NCBI RefSeq assembly: GCF_016901225.1
Contig: NZ_JAFEUL010000005.1
Coordinates: 179,242-243,241, forward strand
Direction of reading: 5' to 3'
DNA length: 64,000 nucleotides
DNA from: Actibacterium sp. 188UL27-1
GTDB taxonomy: Bacteria > Pseudomonadota > Alphaproteobacteria > Rhodobacterales > Rhodobacteraceae
The notes below the pieces were generated by a model that had not been told where the DNA came from, made no database searches, and saw nothing but the letters and a program-made list of their open reading frames with translations. Position 1 is the stretch's first letter, and each line of letters opens with the position of its first letter. A program made the translations under genes and the position numbers. Below, piece by piece: positions 40,560 to 52,272 of this stretch.

Positions 40560-41636
40560 TCAGGCCTCCATCAGGTCGTCGTCATCCTTGCCGCCCGGCG
40601 GCATATCGAAATCCAGGCCATGCGCTGCGCGGATCTTGTCTTCAATATCGATGGCAATCGCGCTGTTTTCCTTCAGGAAGGTCTTGGCATTCTCACGCCC
40701 CTGCCCAATCCGTTCGTCGCCATAGCTGAACCAGGCACCCGATTTTTCGACCACGCCAGCTTTGACGCCCAGGTCCAGTAACTCACCCATTTTGCTGATG
40801 CCTTCACCATACATGATGTCGAATTCGACCTGCTTGAACGGCGGCGCGACCTTGTTCTTCACGACCTTAACGCGCGTGGCGTTGCCAACAACTTCGTCAC
40901 GATCCTTCAGCGCACCGATGCGGCGAATGTCCAAGCGGACGGAGGAATAGAACTTCAGCGCATTGCCGCCTGTGGTGGTTTCGGGCGAGCCGAACATGAC
41001 GCCGATCTTCATACGGATCTGGTTGATGAAGATCACCATGCAATTGCTGCGCGCGATGGAGCCGGTCAACTTGCGCATGGCCTGGCTCATCAAGCGGGCA
41101 TGGACACCGACAGAACTATCGCCCATGTCGCCTTCCAGCTCCGATTTGGGCGTCAGCGCCGCCACCGAATCCACGATGACCATGTTCACGGCACCGGAGC
41201 GCACCAGCGTATCCGTGATCTCCAACGCCTGTTCACCTGTATCAGGCTGGCTGATCAACAACTCGTCAAGGTCAACGCCCAACTTGCGCGCATAGAGCGG
41301 ATCAAGCGCATGTTCGGCATCGACAAAGGCGCAGACACCGCCCTTTTTCTGCTCTTCGGCCACGCAATGTAGCGTCAGGGTGGTCTTGCCCGAACTTTCG
41401 GGGCCATAGATCTCGATAATTCGGCCCTTCGGCAGGCCACCGATGCCAAGGGCGATATCAAGACCCAGCGATCCGGTCGAAGTCGCCTCAATCTCGGCAA
41501 TGGGGTTGTCACCCCCCAGCTTCATGATCGAGCCCTTGCCAAACTGCCGCTCGATCTGGGCGAGCGCGCTGTCGAGCGCCTTTTGTTTATCGGCGGTTTT
41601 TTTATCCGGCATTGTCAACAGATCCGCATTTGCCAT
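40560..41636 (-). CDS. recA: Recombinase A
   Basis: RecA forms filaments on single-stranded DNA for recombination and SOS induction. The 358-residue protein has the Walker A loop [33 protein letters not shown], the L2 loop segment [20 protein letters not shown] and an acidic C-terminal tail (KDDDDLMEA). AAGGA lies nine bases before the ATG and a LexA-type box 52 bases upstream. Confidence 0.98.
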   Translation of the reverse strand: MANADLLTMPDKKTADKQKALDSALAQIERQFGKGSIMKLGGDNPIAEIEATSTGSLGLDIALGIGGLPKGRIIEIYGPESSGKTTLTLHCVAEEQKKGGVCAFVDAEHALDPLYARKLGVDLDELLISQPDTGEQALEITDTLVRSGAVNMVIVDSVAALTPKSELEGDMGDSSVGVHARLMSQAMRKLTGSIARSNCMVIFINQIRMKIGVMFGSPETTTGGNALKFYSSVRLDIRRIGALKDRDEVVGNATRVKVVKNKVAPPFKQVEFDIMYGEGISKMGELLDLGVKAGVVEKSGAWFSYGDERIGQGRENAKTFLKENSAIAIDIEDKIRAAHGLDFDMPPGGKDDDDLMEA

Positions 41637-41687
41637 GTCCTGTTTTCCTTATCTCATAGGCCGCACGGGGCGGCAACGGGCGCTCTT

Positions 41688-41702
41688 GTTCCTCTATTGT
41701 TC
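41688..41702. promoter_or_regulatory. SOS (LexA) box upstream of recA
   Basis: GTTC-N7-GTTC, the direct-repeat LexA site of alphaproteobacteria, lies 52 bases upstream of the recA start (read GAAC-N7-GAAC on the recA strand). This places recA under LexA control. The rest of the gap to 41901 holds no recognised gene. Confidence 0.9.
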
Positions 41703-41901
41703 GCAACATGTGCAGGACAAGCCCGAACATTTCAAGAAAGTTCTTCCTAAATTTTAGATGAGGCAGACTTAATAAGCCGTAAATCATGTTTGAAAAACAC
41801 AGGTTCGTCTCCGCATGGAATGGAAGTTTTACCCAGACAATCACATAACTTTACCGGCTTCGGCCCGTACAGCCGCGGCCATCTACCAAAGCGGCATCAC
41901 A

Positions 41902-44232
41902 TCAGTGGATCTGGTCGTGGACCGTGGCGACTGTGGCCGTCAGCTCATTGAGGGAGAACGGCTTGGGCAAAAAGACGGAGTTGGGTATGCCCGCCTGATC
42001 CTCGGCAAACGAATCCTCTGCATATCCCGAGACAAAGACCACTTTGACATCCGGACGCTGCTTGAGCGCACGTTTGACCCAGCTTGGCCCGTCGAGGCCC
42101 GGCATGATCACATCGGTCACGAAGACATCGATCTTGAGAGAGATATCCTCCAGAAGGCTCAGCGCATCTTCTGCGTTTTCAGCCTCCAAGACGGTGTAGC
42201 CCCTCATCCGAAGCGCGCGGGAGGCGAAGGCCCGCACAGGTGCTTCATCTTCGACCAGTAATATCACCCCATCGCCTTTGTTCATACGCCGTTCTGCTTC
42301 TGCGGAAGGCGGGTCGACCGGGGCCGGAATGCTCTGACTGTAGGCGGGAAAGACGAGGGAAAATGTGGTGCCTTTATCGACTTCACTATCAACAAAGATG
42401 TACCCACCGGTTTGCTTGACGATGCCATAGGCGGTCGAAAGTCCCAGTCCCGTGCCCTCGCCAGTGCGTTTGGTCGTGAAAAACGGCTCAAAAATCTTGT
42501 TGAGCTTGTCTGGCGCGATCCCCACACCCTCGTCAGAGACCTTGACGATCACGTAATCACCCTTGGGGATGACAGCCCGGTCGCGCCGATATTCTTCCGC
42601 GAATTGGCGCATCTCGGTCTCGACCCGGATTTCGCCTCCATCCTGCATGGCATCCCGTGCATTCACGACAAGGTTCATGATGACCTGCTCCAATTGGCGC
42701 TTGTCGGCCCGCATGGGTTTCAGCGCCGAATCGTGGGCGAGGCTGAGCATGATCTTCTCTCCCACCAGACGGTTCAACAGATGGGTCAGATCCCCCAGTG
42801 TATCGCGCAGATCCAGGACTTCCGGCTGCAGGTTCTGCTTGCGTGAGAAGGCCAGCAATTGTCCGACCAAACTGGCCGCACGGTTGGCGTTCTGGTTGAT
42901 CTGCACCAAGTCGCCATAATCCTGATCGCCATGGTCGTGGCGCAGCAACAGCAGATCGCAATGGCCGGAAATCGCAGTCAGCAAATTGTTGAAATCATGG
43001 GCAACACCCCCAGCAAGCTGGCCGATCGCCTGCATCTTCTGGCTCTGGACGAACTGCGCCTCCAATGTCTTCAACTCGGTCGCATCACTGAGCACGGCAA
43101 TGAGGGTCGTCTGATCCTCGCCCACAACCCTGCTGAGCGTGATCTGCAAAAAGACCTCCGTCTCGGCCCGGCGGGCGCGCACAACCTCCGGTTTGTTCAG
43201 GTTCCGACCTTCGGCGGCCTCAAGCAGCCAATCCCGCACAGAGCGTCCCAAACCCTCAACAAGGTGGGCCAGATTAACCTCCGGCTGGGCTCCCTTACCC
43301 AAAAGATCACGCGCCATGCGATTTGCGATGAGCAATTCGCCAGCATCAGTCATCTTGATCACCGCAACAGGAAGATCATCCAGCATTTCGCTATCGATGG
43401 GCAATTCCGACCGCGCCGCAGCTTCGCTGACCGGGAAAAGAAATACTTCCATCTGCTCGTTCTGCCTGGGGCTGCAGAACACCCTGACGCGTACGGGCGC
43501 CTCGGTCGACAGCAACATATTGTCCTGATCGGATTGCAACGGCAACTGCTTGAACACAGCATCGAGCGTCTTGCGTCGCCCCCCCAGCAATCGCCGGGTC
43601 GCCTCATTCATGAACAAGATATCACCGGTCGCGTTTGCTGTCAGCATCGGCAGGTTCAGCCCTTCCGCCCCACGTCGAATGCTGCCCACCACGCTCTCCG
43701 CCATGTCATCCAGGCGCCACAGCAGCACTCCGTCATCGACACGGCGCACGGACAAGCGCACATGACCCCGGCGGGTCACAACATCCTCTCGTCCGCCACC
43801 GTCCTGCATGGCCTTTTCCGACAATCGCTTAAGAACGGCACCAGGATTGGCGAAATATTCCCGCATGGGGCGGGACAAGCCCTGCCCAGCGCGTGTGTCA
43901 AACCGTTCATCTGCCACGGGGTTTTGCCGGATGATCATCGCCTGCCCATCGGTAACAAAGCTAGGGGAGGCATCGTGGCGGATGAGGGTCGATACGGTAT
44001 CCAAAAGCCCGGTATGGCGAAGATCACGCTGGCCCGACAGGACCCGGATGAACAAGGCAAGTGCCGCGAGGGTCCCGCCAACAGCAAACATCAACAGACC
44101 AATCGCGGGATAGGGAACAAAAACTGCACCAATGCACAACCCACCCGACATCAGCGCGATTGGGATCAACCGATCGGATAATGCCGCTGCCGTGCGAACC
44201 ACTGGACTTGGCGAAAGAGCCATATTCAGCAC
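41902..44232 (-). CDS. cckA: Cell-cycle hybrid histidine kinase CckA
   Basis: CckA phosphorylates the ChpT-CtrA relay. The 776-residue protein has two N-terminal membrane helices, PAS-like regions, then a dimerisation helix with [18 protein letters not shown] (His about 411) and an ATPase domain with [14 protein letters not shown] and [18 protein letters not shown]. The C-terminal receiver has its Asp at about 707 in [11 protein letters not shown]. The domain order is that of CckA. GTG 44232 is chosen because GGAGGA sits five bases upstream; ATG 44247 and 44223 are alternatives. A CtrA-type box lies upstream. Confidence 0.92.
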   Translation of the reverse strand: MLNMALSPSPVVRTAAALSDRLIPIALMSGGLCIGAVFVPYPAIGLLMFAVGGTLAALALFIRVLSGQRDLRHTGLLDTVSTLIRHDASPSFVTDGQAMIIRQNPVADERFDTRAGQGLSRPMREYFANPGAVLKRLSEKAMQDGGGREDVVTRRGHVRLSVRRVDDGVLLWRLDDMAESVVGSIRRGAEGLNLPMLTANATGDILFMNEATRRLLGGRRKTLDAVFKQLPLQSDQDNMLLSTEAPVRVRVFCSPRQNEQMEVFLFPVSEAAARSELPIDSEMLDDLPVAVIKMTDAGELLIANRMARDLLGKGAQPEVNLAHLVEGLGRSVRDWLLEAAEGRNLNKPEVVRARRAETEVFLQITLSRVVGEDQTTLIAVLSDATELKTLEAQFVQSQKMQAIGQLAGGVAHDFNNLLTAISGHCDLLLLRHDHGDQDYGDLVQINQNANRAASLVGQLLAFSRKQNLQPEVLDLRDTLGDLTHLLNRLVGEKIMLSLAHDSALKPMRADKRQLEQVIMNLVVNARDAMQDGGEIRVETEMRQFAEEYRRDRAVIPKGDYVIVKVSDEGVGIAPDKLNKIFEPFFTTKRTGEGTGLGLSTAYGIVKQTGGYIFVDSEVDKGTTFSLVFPAYSQSIPAPVDPPSAEAERRMNKGDGVILLVEDEAPVRAFASRALRMRGYTVLEAENAEDALSLLEDISLKIDVFVTDVIMPGLDGPSWVKRALKQRPDVKVVFVSGYAEDSFAEDQAGIPNSVFLPKPFSLNELTATVATVHDQIH

Positions 44233-44281
44233 AAAATTCCTCCCCATCGATTCGTAGCAGACCCATTTCGATCGGAAAGTC

Positions 44282-44296
44282 TTAATCCCTGATTAA
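44282..44296. promoter_or_regulatory. CtrA-type box upstream of cckA
   Basis: TTAA-N7-TTAA (the C that ends the full consensus is replaced by A) lies 50 bases upstream of the cckA start, in the promoter gap that follows the RsmB-type gene's start region. It suggests that the output of the CckA relay acts on cckA itself. Confidence 0.55.
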
Positions 44297-44346
44297 ACAT
44301 GTCTCGAAGACAGTTTGTTCGGGATTTCAGCACTGCAGGCCGGACG

Positions 44347-45510
44347 TCACCGTGACAGCAGCGCCACAAAAAGCCCGTCCCCGCCATCGCTGGGCAGGAT
44401 CTGTCGGCCCAGATCGCATCGCCAACCGGGGTGGCGCGCCAGAAAACCGTTCACTTGATCCGCATTTTCAACCGCCAACAATGCGCAGGTGATGTACGCG
44501 ATCCTACCATTATCCGTGATCAACGTGGCGGCTTGATCCAGCAATCGAGCCTGCAAATCGGTCAATTCGATGAGCCGTTCGGGGGTAAGACGCCACTTGG
44601 CCTCAGCTTGGCGCCGCCATGCCCCAGAACCTGAACAAGGAGCATCCACGATCACCAGATCAAACGGGGCATGCCGGGCGAGATCATCATCTGACGTCAG
44701 AACGGTGATCGAAGCGGCCGCACGGGCCGACCGGTCTGGCAGGTCGGCCATGCGCTGGAGGTGGATATCATGGGCATAGAACCGCGCCGTCGCGCGGGCG
44801 GCCAAGGCCAGGCTCTTGCCCCCACCACCGGCGCAGAGATCGAGCACGCGAATACCGTCTGGGATGGGAATTTCCGCACAGACGGCTTGAGAGGCCACAT
44901 CCTGGATCTCGACCAGACCCGATAGGTAAGCCTTTGATCGCTGAACCTTGGACGCGCCTGACGTGACCTGCAAGGCGGTCGGCGAAAGCGTATGCGGCAG
45001 GCTGTCGATGCCATCTTGAGCCAAGCTGTGCCGAGCGGTTTCAAGATCGCCTTTGCGCACATTCACCCGAAGGAACAGCGGGGCCCGGTCGCGCATCAAC
45101 GCCATGGTTTGGGCAAAATCCAGGCCAAGATCTTGCCGAAGGTGCGGCGCTATCCAATCGGGGCAGTCGAGCGCGTCAAGCTCTGACAAAGGGGGCGGCG
45201 GAGCTTGCTCAACCTCCGTCAGAGGCGATGGAGCATAGCCCTGGCCCGTGAACATGTCCGAAGAAGGCGTACCTGCCGCCCGCAATGCGCCGATCATCAA
45301 CCCGCGCCCTGACAGACCATGGCCAAGCCGCGCATAGGAGCGTTGCCGACGGATCGCATCAAAAACAAGATCGCGAATTGCCCGCCGGTCGCCAGAGCCG
45401 GCATAGCGGTTTCGACGCGCCCAATTGGTCAGGATCTGCTCGGCAGATTGGCCATCCAGAATCTGGTCCAGGATCTCAATGGCCGCGGCAATGCGCGCAG
45501 GCGGTGTCAT
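44347..45510 (-). CDS. RsmB/NOP family rRNA cytosine methyltransferase
   Basis: The 387-residue enzyme methylates C5 of cytosine in rRNA. The N-terminal NusB-like part starts RIAAAIEILDQILDG. The SAM fold shows DLCAGGGGKSLALA (motif I), VDAPCSGSGAWRRQAE with one catalytic Cys (motif IV) and YITCALLAVENADQV with the other (motif VI). The closest function is RsmB (m5C967), but other NOP methyltransferases fit. It ends before the cckA region and follows guaB by nine bases. Confidence 0.9.
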   Translation of the reverse strand: MTPPARIAAAIEILDQILDGQSAEQILTNWARRNRYAGSGDRRAIRDLVFDAIRRQRSYARLGHGLSGRGLMIGALRAAGTPSSDMFTGQGYAPSPLTEVEQAPPPPLSELDALDCPDWIAPHLRQDLGLDFAQTMALMRDRAPLFLRVNVRKGDLETARHSLAQDGIDSLPHTLSPTALQVTSGASKVQRSKAYLSGLVEIQDVASQAVCAEIPIPDGIRVLDLCAGGGGKSLALAARATARFYAHDIHLQRMADLPDRSARAAASITVLTSDDDLARHAPFDLVIVDAPCSGSGAWRRQAEAKWRLTPERLIELTDLQARLLDQAATLITDNGRIAYITCALLAVENADQVNGFLARHPGWRCDLGRQILPSDGGDGLFVALLSR

Positions 45511-45519
45511 CGGCTCAGG

Positions 45520-47088
<1,569 letters not shown>

Positions 47089-47103
47089 TCAAAGGCCGCG
47101 TAG

Positions 47104-47943
47104 TCACGGTTGGGATGCGCGCGCCCGATGATCCTGCAACGAATAGACGGACCCGCTGCCGCGCCCGTCTTGCACGGCGGCAGCGGCAGATGTGGCGAGA
47201 TCGCGGACGGCCTTGGCATAGGTGGTCGCGTCGCCCCCAACACCCAGAAAGGTCACACCCTGGTCGGCGTAGCGTTTCAGCGCCTCGGTCTTGAAGGACA
47301 CGATCCCGGGTGCCTTGCCCGCAACGCGGATCGCCTCAATACCCTCTTCGATGACCGAGATCACCTCGGGGCATTCCGGTTTACCGATATGCCCCAACCC
47401 GGCGCACAGATCGGGGGCGGAGATGAACACACCGTCAATACCATCAACGGCGGCAATCTCGGCCAGATTATCCAAACCGGTCTGACAGCCGATCTGCACT
47501 AGAACACAGATCTGATCATCGGCCGTTTCGGCATAATCGGTCACCGCACCATAACCTGCCGCGCGGATCGTATCATCGGCCATCCTGCGCGTGCCGGTCG
47601 GGCCATATTTGCAGGCGGCGACAACCTTTTGGGCCTGGATCGCCGTCTCGATATCCTGCACCAGCACGGTCTGAACGCCGAGGTCGAGTACATCGCGCAA
47701 GATCCCATCAGACCCGAATGGCACGCGGACAACAGGCGTGGCGCCCTGCCCATCCATGGCCTGCACCTGCTCTAAAACGCCCAACACGGCGTTTGAGCCA
47801 TGATCACCGTCGATCAGGCACCAATCGTAACCCGCCCCAGCGGCAATCGCGGTCGTGGTCGGATTGCCAAGGGCAAGCCACAATCCAATTTGAACCTGGT
47901 TCTGGGCCAGTGCAGATTTCAGTGGGTTATGCGGTGCGGGCAT
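47104..47943 (-). CDS. HpaI-like class II aldolase lacking the usual metal-binding Glu
   Basis: The 279-residue protein resembles HpaI/HpcH pyruvate aldolases (retro-aldol cleavage of hydroxy-keto acids). It keeps [10 protein letters not shown] (catalytic His region), [19 protein letters not shown] (conserved Arg) and [15 protein letters not shown] with the second metal ligand Asp178. The first metal ligand, normally Glu in Val-Gln-Val-Glu, is Gly152 here ([12 protein letters not shown]). It may be inactive as an aldolase or use another site. AAGGAG precedes the ATG. Confidence 0.8.
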   Translation of the reverse strand: MPAPHNPLKSALAQNQVQIGLWLALGNPTTTAIAAGAGYDWCLIDGDHGSNAVLGVLEQVQAMDGQGATPVVRVPFGSDGILRDVLDLGVQTVLVQDIETAIQAQKVVAACKYGPTGTRRMADDTIRAAGYGAVTDYAETADDQICVLVQIGCQTGLDNLAEIAAVDGIDGVFISAPDLCAGLGHIGKPECPEVISVIEEGIEAIRVAGKAPGIVSFKTEALKRYADQGVTFLGVGGDATTYAKAVRDLATSAAAAVQDGRGSGSVYSLQDHRARASQP

Positions 47944-48338
47944 CGGTCAACTCCTTCACAATATACTTTACGTGCCGAAGGCTCCAATTCAATGAACGGG
48001 GCCGCACAAACCTCTCAACTCAGATCACCAAACTGGCATCAGACGTAACACGCACCCGACGAATGCGTGCATTGCAGGCAGGTCGCCCTTTTTTCGCTCA
48101 GACTATGACGGGTAAACGCAACACGGGGACCGTCTGTATCACTTCAGCAGCGGCGGGCTGTGGCCCAAAGATCACCGAGAGTTCTAACGACACCAAAAGC
48201 CCCAGCAGAAAAAAGAACAAAAACCGCACGAAACCCCCACACACCAATAAATACACGCGATAGCTGATGGCAAAAAGTTAACAGAGTGGGAAGGGGTGGC
48301 ATTTGGTTTTCCACAATTATCTCACGTCCCGTTCACGC
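47944..48338. other. 395-bp gap between the aldolase and aglK
   Basis: No gene is supported. On the minus strand a 52-codon frame from GTG 48256 to TGA 48098 reads as a hydrophobic segment (RFLFFFLLGLLVSLELSVIF), but it has no ribosome-binding site. The plus strand reads as a low-quality shadow. The region is A-rich near 48200-48260. Confidence 0.3.
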
Positions 48339-49424
48339 TCACCGGTAAAGCAGCGACCTGCCGTCGGCGAACAGGTGGATTTTCGACGGATCCGCGGTCA
48401 GCTTGACCACCTGCCGTTTCAGATCGGCATGGATGCCCGGCAGCTTGGCCACAACACCGGTGCCGTCACCGTCCTTTTCGAAGTAAAGCAACGTGACCTC
48501 GCCCAAGGCCTCCATGATCGCCACCGATCCTTGGTAAAGCGGCGGACCATCCGTTTCGAACAGATCCTCAGGACGAACGCCCAGGTTTACGGCGCGGCCC
48601 ATATCCGCCTCGGTTGTGGCAATCGCCGCAACGGCGGTGCCACCCCCATCCAGATCAACACGGGTCTGGATGCCGGTCGCGGTGATTTTGCCGGACATCA
48701 GGTTCATGGCGGGGGAGCCGATGAACTGCGCCACAAATTCATTCTCGGGCCTCTCATAGAGTTCTAGCGGAGAACCAACCTGACTGATCCCGCCACCGGC
48801 CAGAACGACGATGCGGCTGGCAAGGGTCATCGCCTCCACCTGGTCATGGGTGACGTAGATCATGGTGCTGTCGGGCATCGACTCTTTCAGCTGCGCGATC
48901 TCGATCCGCGTGGCGACGCGCAAGGCGGCGTCGAGGTTCGAAAGCGGCTCGTCAAACAGATAGACCTTAGGGTCCCGCACAATGGCCCGCCCGATGGCGA
49001 CCCGCTGACGCTGTCCACCAGACAGCGCCTTTGGCAGGCGGTCAAGATACGGCGTCAGTTGCAGAATCCGGGCCGCATTTTCGACCGCGGCGTCGATCTG
49101 CTCCTTCGTCTGTTTGGCGATTTTCAAGGCGAAGGCCATGTTATCGCGCACCGTCATATGCGGGTACAACGCATAGGACTGGAACACCATGGCGATGCCG
49201 CGCTGCGCAGGCGGTACATCATTGACGACCGTTTTATCGATCTCAAGCGTGCCGCCAGTGATGCGCTCCAACCCCGCGATCATCCGCAGCAAGGTGGATT
49301 TGCCGCAACCGGAGGGGCCGACAAAGACGATCAATTCGCCCTGTTTGATGTCCAGATTGATGTTGGACAGGACCTGGACCTCGCCGTAAGCCTTGGCGAC
49401 GTCGGTCAGTTTCAGATCGGCCAT
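48339..49424 (-). CDS. aglK: ABC transporter ATPase for alpha-glucosides
   Basis: AglK powers sugar uptake through AglF/AglG. The 361-residue ATPase has the Walker A GPSGCGKSTLLRMIAG, the Q-loop region FQSYALYPHMTVRDN, the signature LSGGQRQRVAIGRAIVRDP, Walker B VYLFDEPLSNLD and the H-loop. A C-terminal regulatory (MalK-type OB) domain follows, with PAMNLMSG and GVRPEDLF. It is the last gene of aglEFGAK and has a strong GGGAGG upstream of its ATG. Confidence 0.95.
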   Translation of the reverse strand: MADLKLTDVAKAYGEVQVLSNINLDIKQGELIVFVGPSGCGKSTLLRMIAGLERITGGTLEIDKTVVNDVPPAQRGIAMVFQSYALYPHMTVRDNMAFALKIAKQTKEQIDAAVENAARILQLTPYLDRLPKALSGGQRQRVAIGRAIVRDPKVYLFDEPLSNLDAALRVATRIEIAQLKESMPDSTMIYVTHDQVEAMTLASRIVVLAGGGISQVGSPLELYERPENEFVAQFIGSPAMNLMSGKITATGIQTRVDLDGGGTAVAAIATTEADMGRAVNLGVRPEDLFETDGPPLYQGSVAIMEALGEVTLLYFEKDGDGTGVVAKLPGIHADLKRQVVKLTADPSKIHLFADGRSLLYR

Positions 49425-49450
49425 GGTGTCCCCCTCCCAGGGTTCCGGCT

Positions 49451-51112
49451 TTAAACTTTCAGCATCAGGCAGGGCTGCCAGGGGCCCAACGCGATGGTGC
49501 CGTCATTTGGTGCGGCAGAGTTGATCTCGGTCCCGATCTGCAGCCAGTCGCCCGATGGGGCAGGCAGCGTAGCGGGCGTGTCAGACAGGTTGAAAGCGCA
49601 GAACAGGCTTTCGGATTTGCCAGATGACGTCTGCCCGGACCGGATGAAGTGAATGACCTGCCCATCGGCGGCCATGTCGTGCAGGTCCCCCTTGGCCAGC
49701 ACCGGATGGGCGCGGCGGAACGATATCACACGGCGGTAATGGTGTAGCAACGCCTCGGGGTGCTTTTCCTGATTGTCCACTGCCAGATTGAGATGCGCAG
49801 AGGATACGGGCAGCCAAGGCCGCTCCGCGGAAAAGCCGGCATTCTGATTGTCAGAGGTCCAGACCATCGGGGTGCGGCATCCGTCCCGGCCCTTGAATTC
49901 GGGCCAGAACTCGACGCCATAGGGGTCTTGCAGGTCCTCGAACGGCACATCAGCCTCTGGCAGGCCCAACTCCTCCCCCTGATAAAGACAGACGGAGCCG
50001 CGCAAGCACATCAACAGCGTCGCATAAAGCCGCTGCGCCGCGGGACTGAGATCCCACCGGGAGGCATGGCGCATCACGTCATGGTTCGACAAGGCCCAGC
50101 AGGCCCAACCGTCGCTGGCGACCTCGTTCAGCTTGCCGAATACCTCGGCAATGCGGGTGGCGGTCAGCGCCTCTTTCGACAGAAATTCAAAGGCATAGCA
50201 CATGTGAACGGCTTTACCCGCCCGGGTATATTCACCCAGAAGATCAAGCCCGAGTTGCGCGTCACCCACCTCACCCACCGCGGCAATGGCGGGATAGTCA
50301 TTCATGACAGCGCGAAACTTGGCCAGGAATTCCAGGTTTTCGGGCTGGTTCTTGGAATAAAGGTGCTCTTGGTGATTATAGGGGTTCACGGACGGCGCGA
50401 TCGTTGCGTTGCGTTTTTCCGGCGGCAGGGCGGGGTTCGACCGCAACTGCGCATCGTGGACGTAGAAGTTGATCGTATCCAGCCGAAAGCCATCCACGCC
50501 CCGGTCCAGCCAGAACCGCGTCACATCCAGAACCGCCTCCTGCACCTGGGGTTCGTGAAAATTCAGGTCAGGTTGCGAGGTCAGGAAGTTGTGCAGGTAA
50601 TACTGCTCGCGCCGCGCATCCCATTGCCAGGCCGAACCGCCAAAGATCGACAGCCAGTTATTGGGCGGGGTCCCATCAGGCGCAGGATCGGCCCAGACAT
50701 ACCAATTGGCCTTGTCAGCGTCGCGGCTGACCCGGCTTTCAGCGAACCAGGGATGCTGGTCGCTGGTATGGCTCAACACCAGATCGATCATCACCTTCAG
50801 GCCCAGCGCATGGGCCGTCGCAATCACCGCATCGAAATCGGCCAGGGCGCCGAACATCGGATCAACATCGCGGTAATCGCTGACGTCATAACCAAAGTCC
50901 TTCATTGGAGACGTGAAGAAGGGCGAGATCCAGATTGCATCGACCCCCAGCGAGGCGACGTAAGGCAAGCGTTCGACGATCCCCAGCAGGTCACCGATGC
51001 CATCCCCGTTACTGTCCTGAAAGCTGCGCGGATAGATCTGATAGATCACCGCGCCCCGCCACCAATCGGCATCGACGGCCGCTTCAACCGTCTTCGCATC
51101 ATGCACAGTCAT
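49451..51112 (-). CDS. aglA: Alpha-glucosidase (GH13)
   Basis: AglA hydrolyses imported alpha-glucosides such as sucrose, maltose or trehalose in the cytoplasm. The 553-residue GH13 enzyme shows VIYQIYPRSFQDSNGDG, GLKVMIDLVLSHTSDQH, the nucleophile Asp212 in DGFRLDTIN, the acid/base Glu281 in AAVGEVGD, and the transition-state Asp345 in ALSNHDVMR. ATG 51112 is used; the longer frame to 51340 overlaps aglG. It lies between the permease and ATPase genes as in Sinorhizobium aglEFGAK. Confidence 0.95.
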   Translation of the reverse strand: MTVHDAKTVEAAVDADWWRGAVIYQIYPRSFQDSNGDGIGDLLGIVERLPYVASLGVDAIWISPFFTSPMKDFGYDVSDYRDVDPMFGALADFDAVIATAHALGLKVMIDLVLSHTSDQHPWFAESRVSRDADKANWYVWADPAPDGTPPNNWLSIFGGSAWQWDARREQYYLHNFLTSQPDLNFHEPQVQEAVLDVTRFWLDRGVDGFRLDTINFYVHDAQLRSNPALPPEKRNATIAPSVNPYNHQEHLYSKNQPENLEFLAKFRAVMNDYPAIAAVGEVGDAQLGLDLLGEYTRAGKAVHMCYAFEFLSKEALTATRIAEVFGKLNEVASDGWACWALSNHDVMRHASRWDLSPAAQRLYATLLMCLRGSVCLYQGEELGLPEADVPFEDLQDPYGVEFWPEFKGRDGCRTPMVWTSDNQNAGFSAERPWLPVSSAHLNLAVDNQEKHPEALLHHYRRVISFRRAHPVLAKGDLHDMAADGQVIHFIRSGQTSSGKSESLFCAFNLSDTPATLPAPSGDWLQIGTEINSAAPNDGTIALGPWQPCLMLKV

Positions 51113-51114
51113 GT

Positions 51115-52248
51115 CTATCCACCCTTTACGGATCCGGCCAGCAGCCCCCGGACAAGGTATCGCTGCATGGCAAAGAAAACGACGAGCGGCACAGCGATCG
51201 AGACGAAAGCCGAGGCCGCCAAAATTTCCCAATCGCCGCCGCGTGAGCCCAGAAGTTCGCGCAAGCGGCCCGTCATGACCAACTGGTCCTCGTTGTTGCC
51301 CAGGAACACGGTGGCGACCAACAGGTCGTTCCACGTCCACAGAAACTGGAAAATTGCGAAACTGGCCAAGGCCGGAAAGCTAAGCGGCAGGACGATGCGG
51401 CGGAAGATCTCAAAATCCGTTGCACCGTCGACGCGGGCGCTTTCGATGATCTCTCGCGGCAGACCAGAGATGTAGTTGCGTAAAAGATATATCGCGAGGG
51501 GCAGGCCGAACCCGGTATGGGCCAGCCAGATCCCAAGATAGCTTTTGCCAAGACCCACCCCGTTATGCAGTTTCAGAAGCGGGATCAGCGACATCTGCAG
51601 TGGGACAACCAACAGCCCGACGATGGTCGCTATGATCAGGGCGCGGCCCGGAAATTCCATCCAACTCAGCGCATAGGCGGCGAAGGCCGCGATCAGAATG
51701 GGGATGATCGTCGCCGGTATTGTTACCGTGAATGTGTTGATGAAACTGCGCCCGATCCCTTCGGAAAACAGCACCCGGTCATAGTTTTCAAAGGTCCATT
51801 TGGGGGGTGAAACCACCGTGGCAAAGATCCGAGTCCCCCGGCTACCCTCGGGCTGTTCAACGCTCGTGATCCGGTAATCGCCGTTGGCCTCGACCGTGAT
51901 GAAGGCGTCACGCCGCTCTGCCGTGGCACCGGGCGCGAACTCGGTCGGGCGGCGGGCATTGACACCAAACGCGGTCAGATTGCCCTCGCCTTCGCCAAAG
52001 AGGTTGCCGCGCACGACCCATTCGCCATTTTCCTCGATCGCCTCTCTGGGGGCTGCAGAGCGGAGTTGTAGATTCTGCTCGCTCGCCGACAGCGATGTCC
52101 ACCAACCCGACGTCGTGATCTGATCACGGTCCCGAAAGCTTGAGACCAGCAGGCCAAAGGTTGGGATGGTCCACAGCAGCACGAGTGCGACAACAGCGAT
52201 ATTCACCGCCCAGGTCAGGCTCGATTTGGTTCCAACGATATTATCCAT
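51115..52248 (-). CDS. aglG: Alpha-glucoside ABC transporter permease
   Basis: The 377-residue permease has a MalG-like layout. An N-terminal membrane helix is followed by a large periplasmic insertion (about residues 45-140), then five helices with the EAA loop EIIESARVDGATDFEIFRRI near the C-terminus. It ends YLVRGLLAGSVKGG. Together with AglF it forms the membrane channel. It starts 24 bases downstream of aglF and precedes aglA by two bases. Confidence 0.93.
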   Translation of the reverse strand: MDNIVGTKSSLTWAVNIAVVALVLLWTIPTFGLLVSSFRDRDQITTSGWWTSLSASEQNLQLRSAAPREAIEENGEWVVRGNLFGEGEGNLTAFGVNARRPTEFAPGATAERRDAFITVEANGDYRITSVEQPEGSRGTRIFATVVSPPKWTFENYDRVLFSEGIGRSFINTFTVTIPATIIPILIAAFAAYALSWMEFPGRALIIATIVGLLVVPLQMSLIPLLKLHNGVGLGKSYLGIWLAHTGFGLPLAIYLLRNYISGLPREIIESARVDGATDFEIFRRIVLPLSFPALASFAIFQFLWTWNDLLVATVFLGNNEDQLVMTGRLRELLGSRGGDWEILAASAFVSIAVPLVVFFAMQRYLVRGLLAGSVKGG

Positions 52249-52272
52249 GATTTTTCCGCTCCGCCGGGGCCA

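Noticed and set aside
48098..48256. 52-codon hydrophobic minus-strand frame
   Set aside because: It has no ribosome-binding site and no conserved feature; kept only as a note in the intergenic entry.
49760..51475. 571-codon plus-strand frame
   Set aside because: It lies antisense to the alpha-glucosidase and permease genes, which carry their catalytic and EAA motifs.
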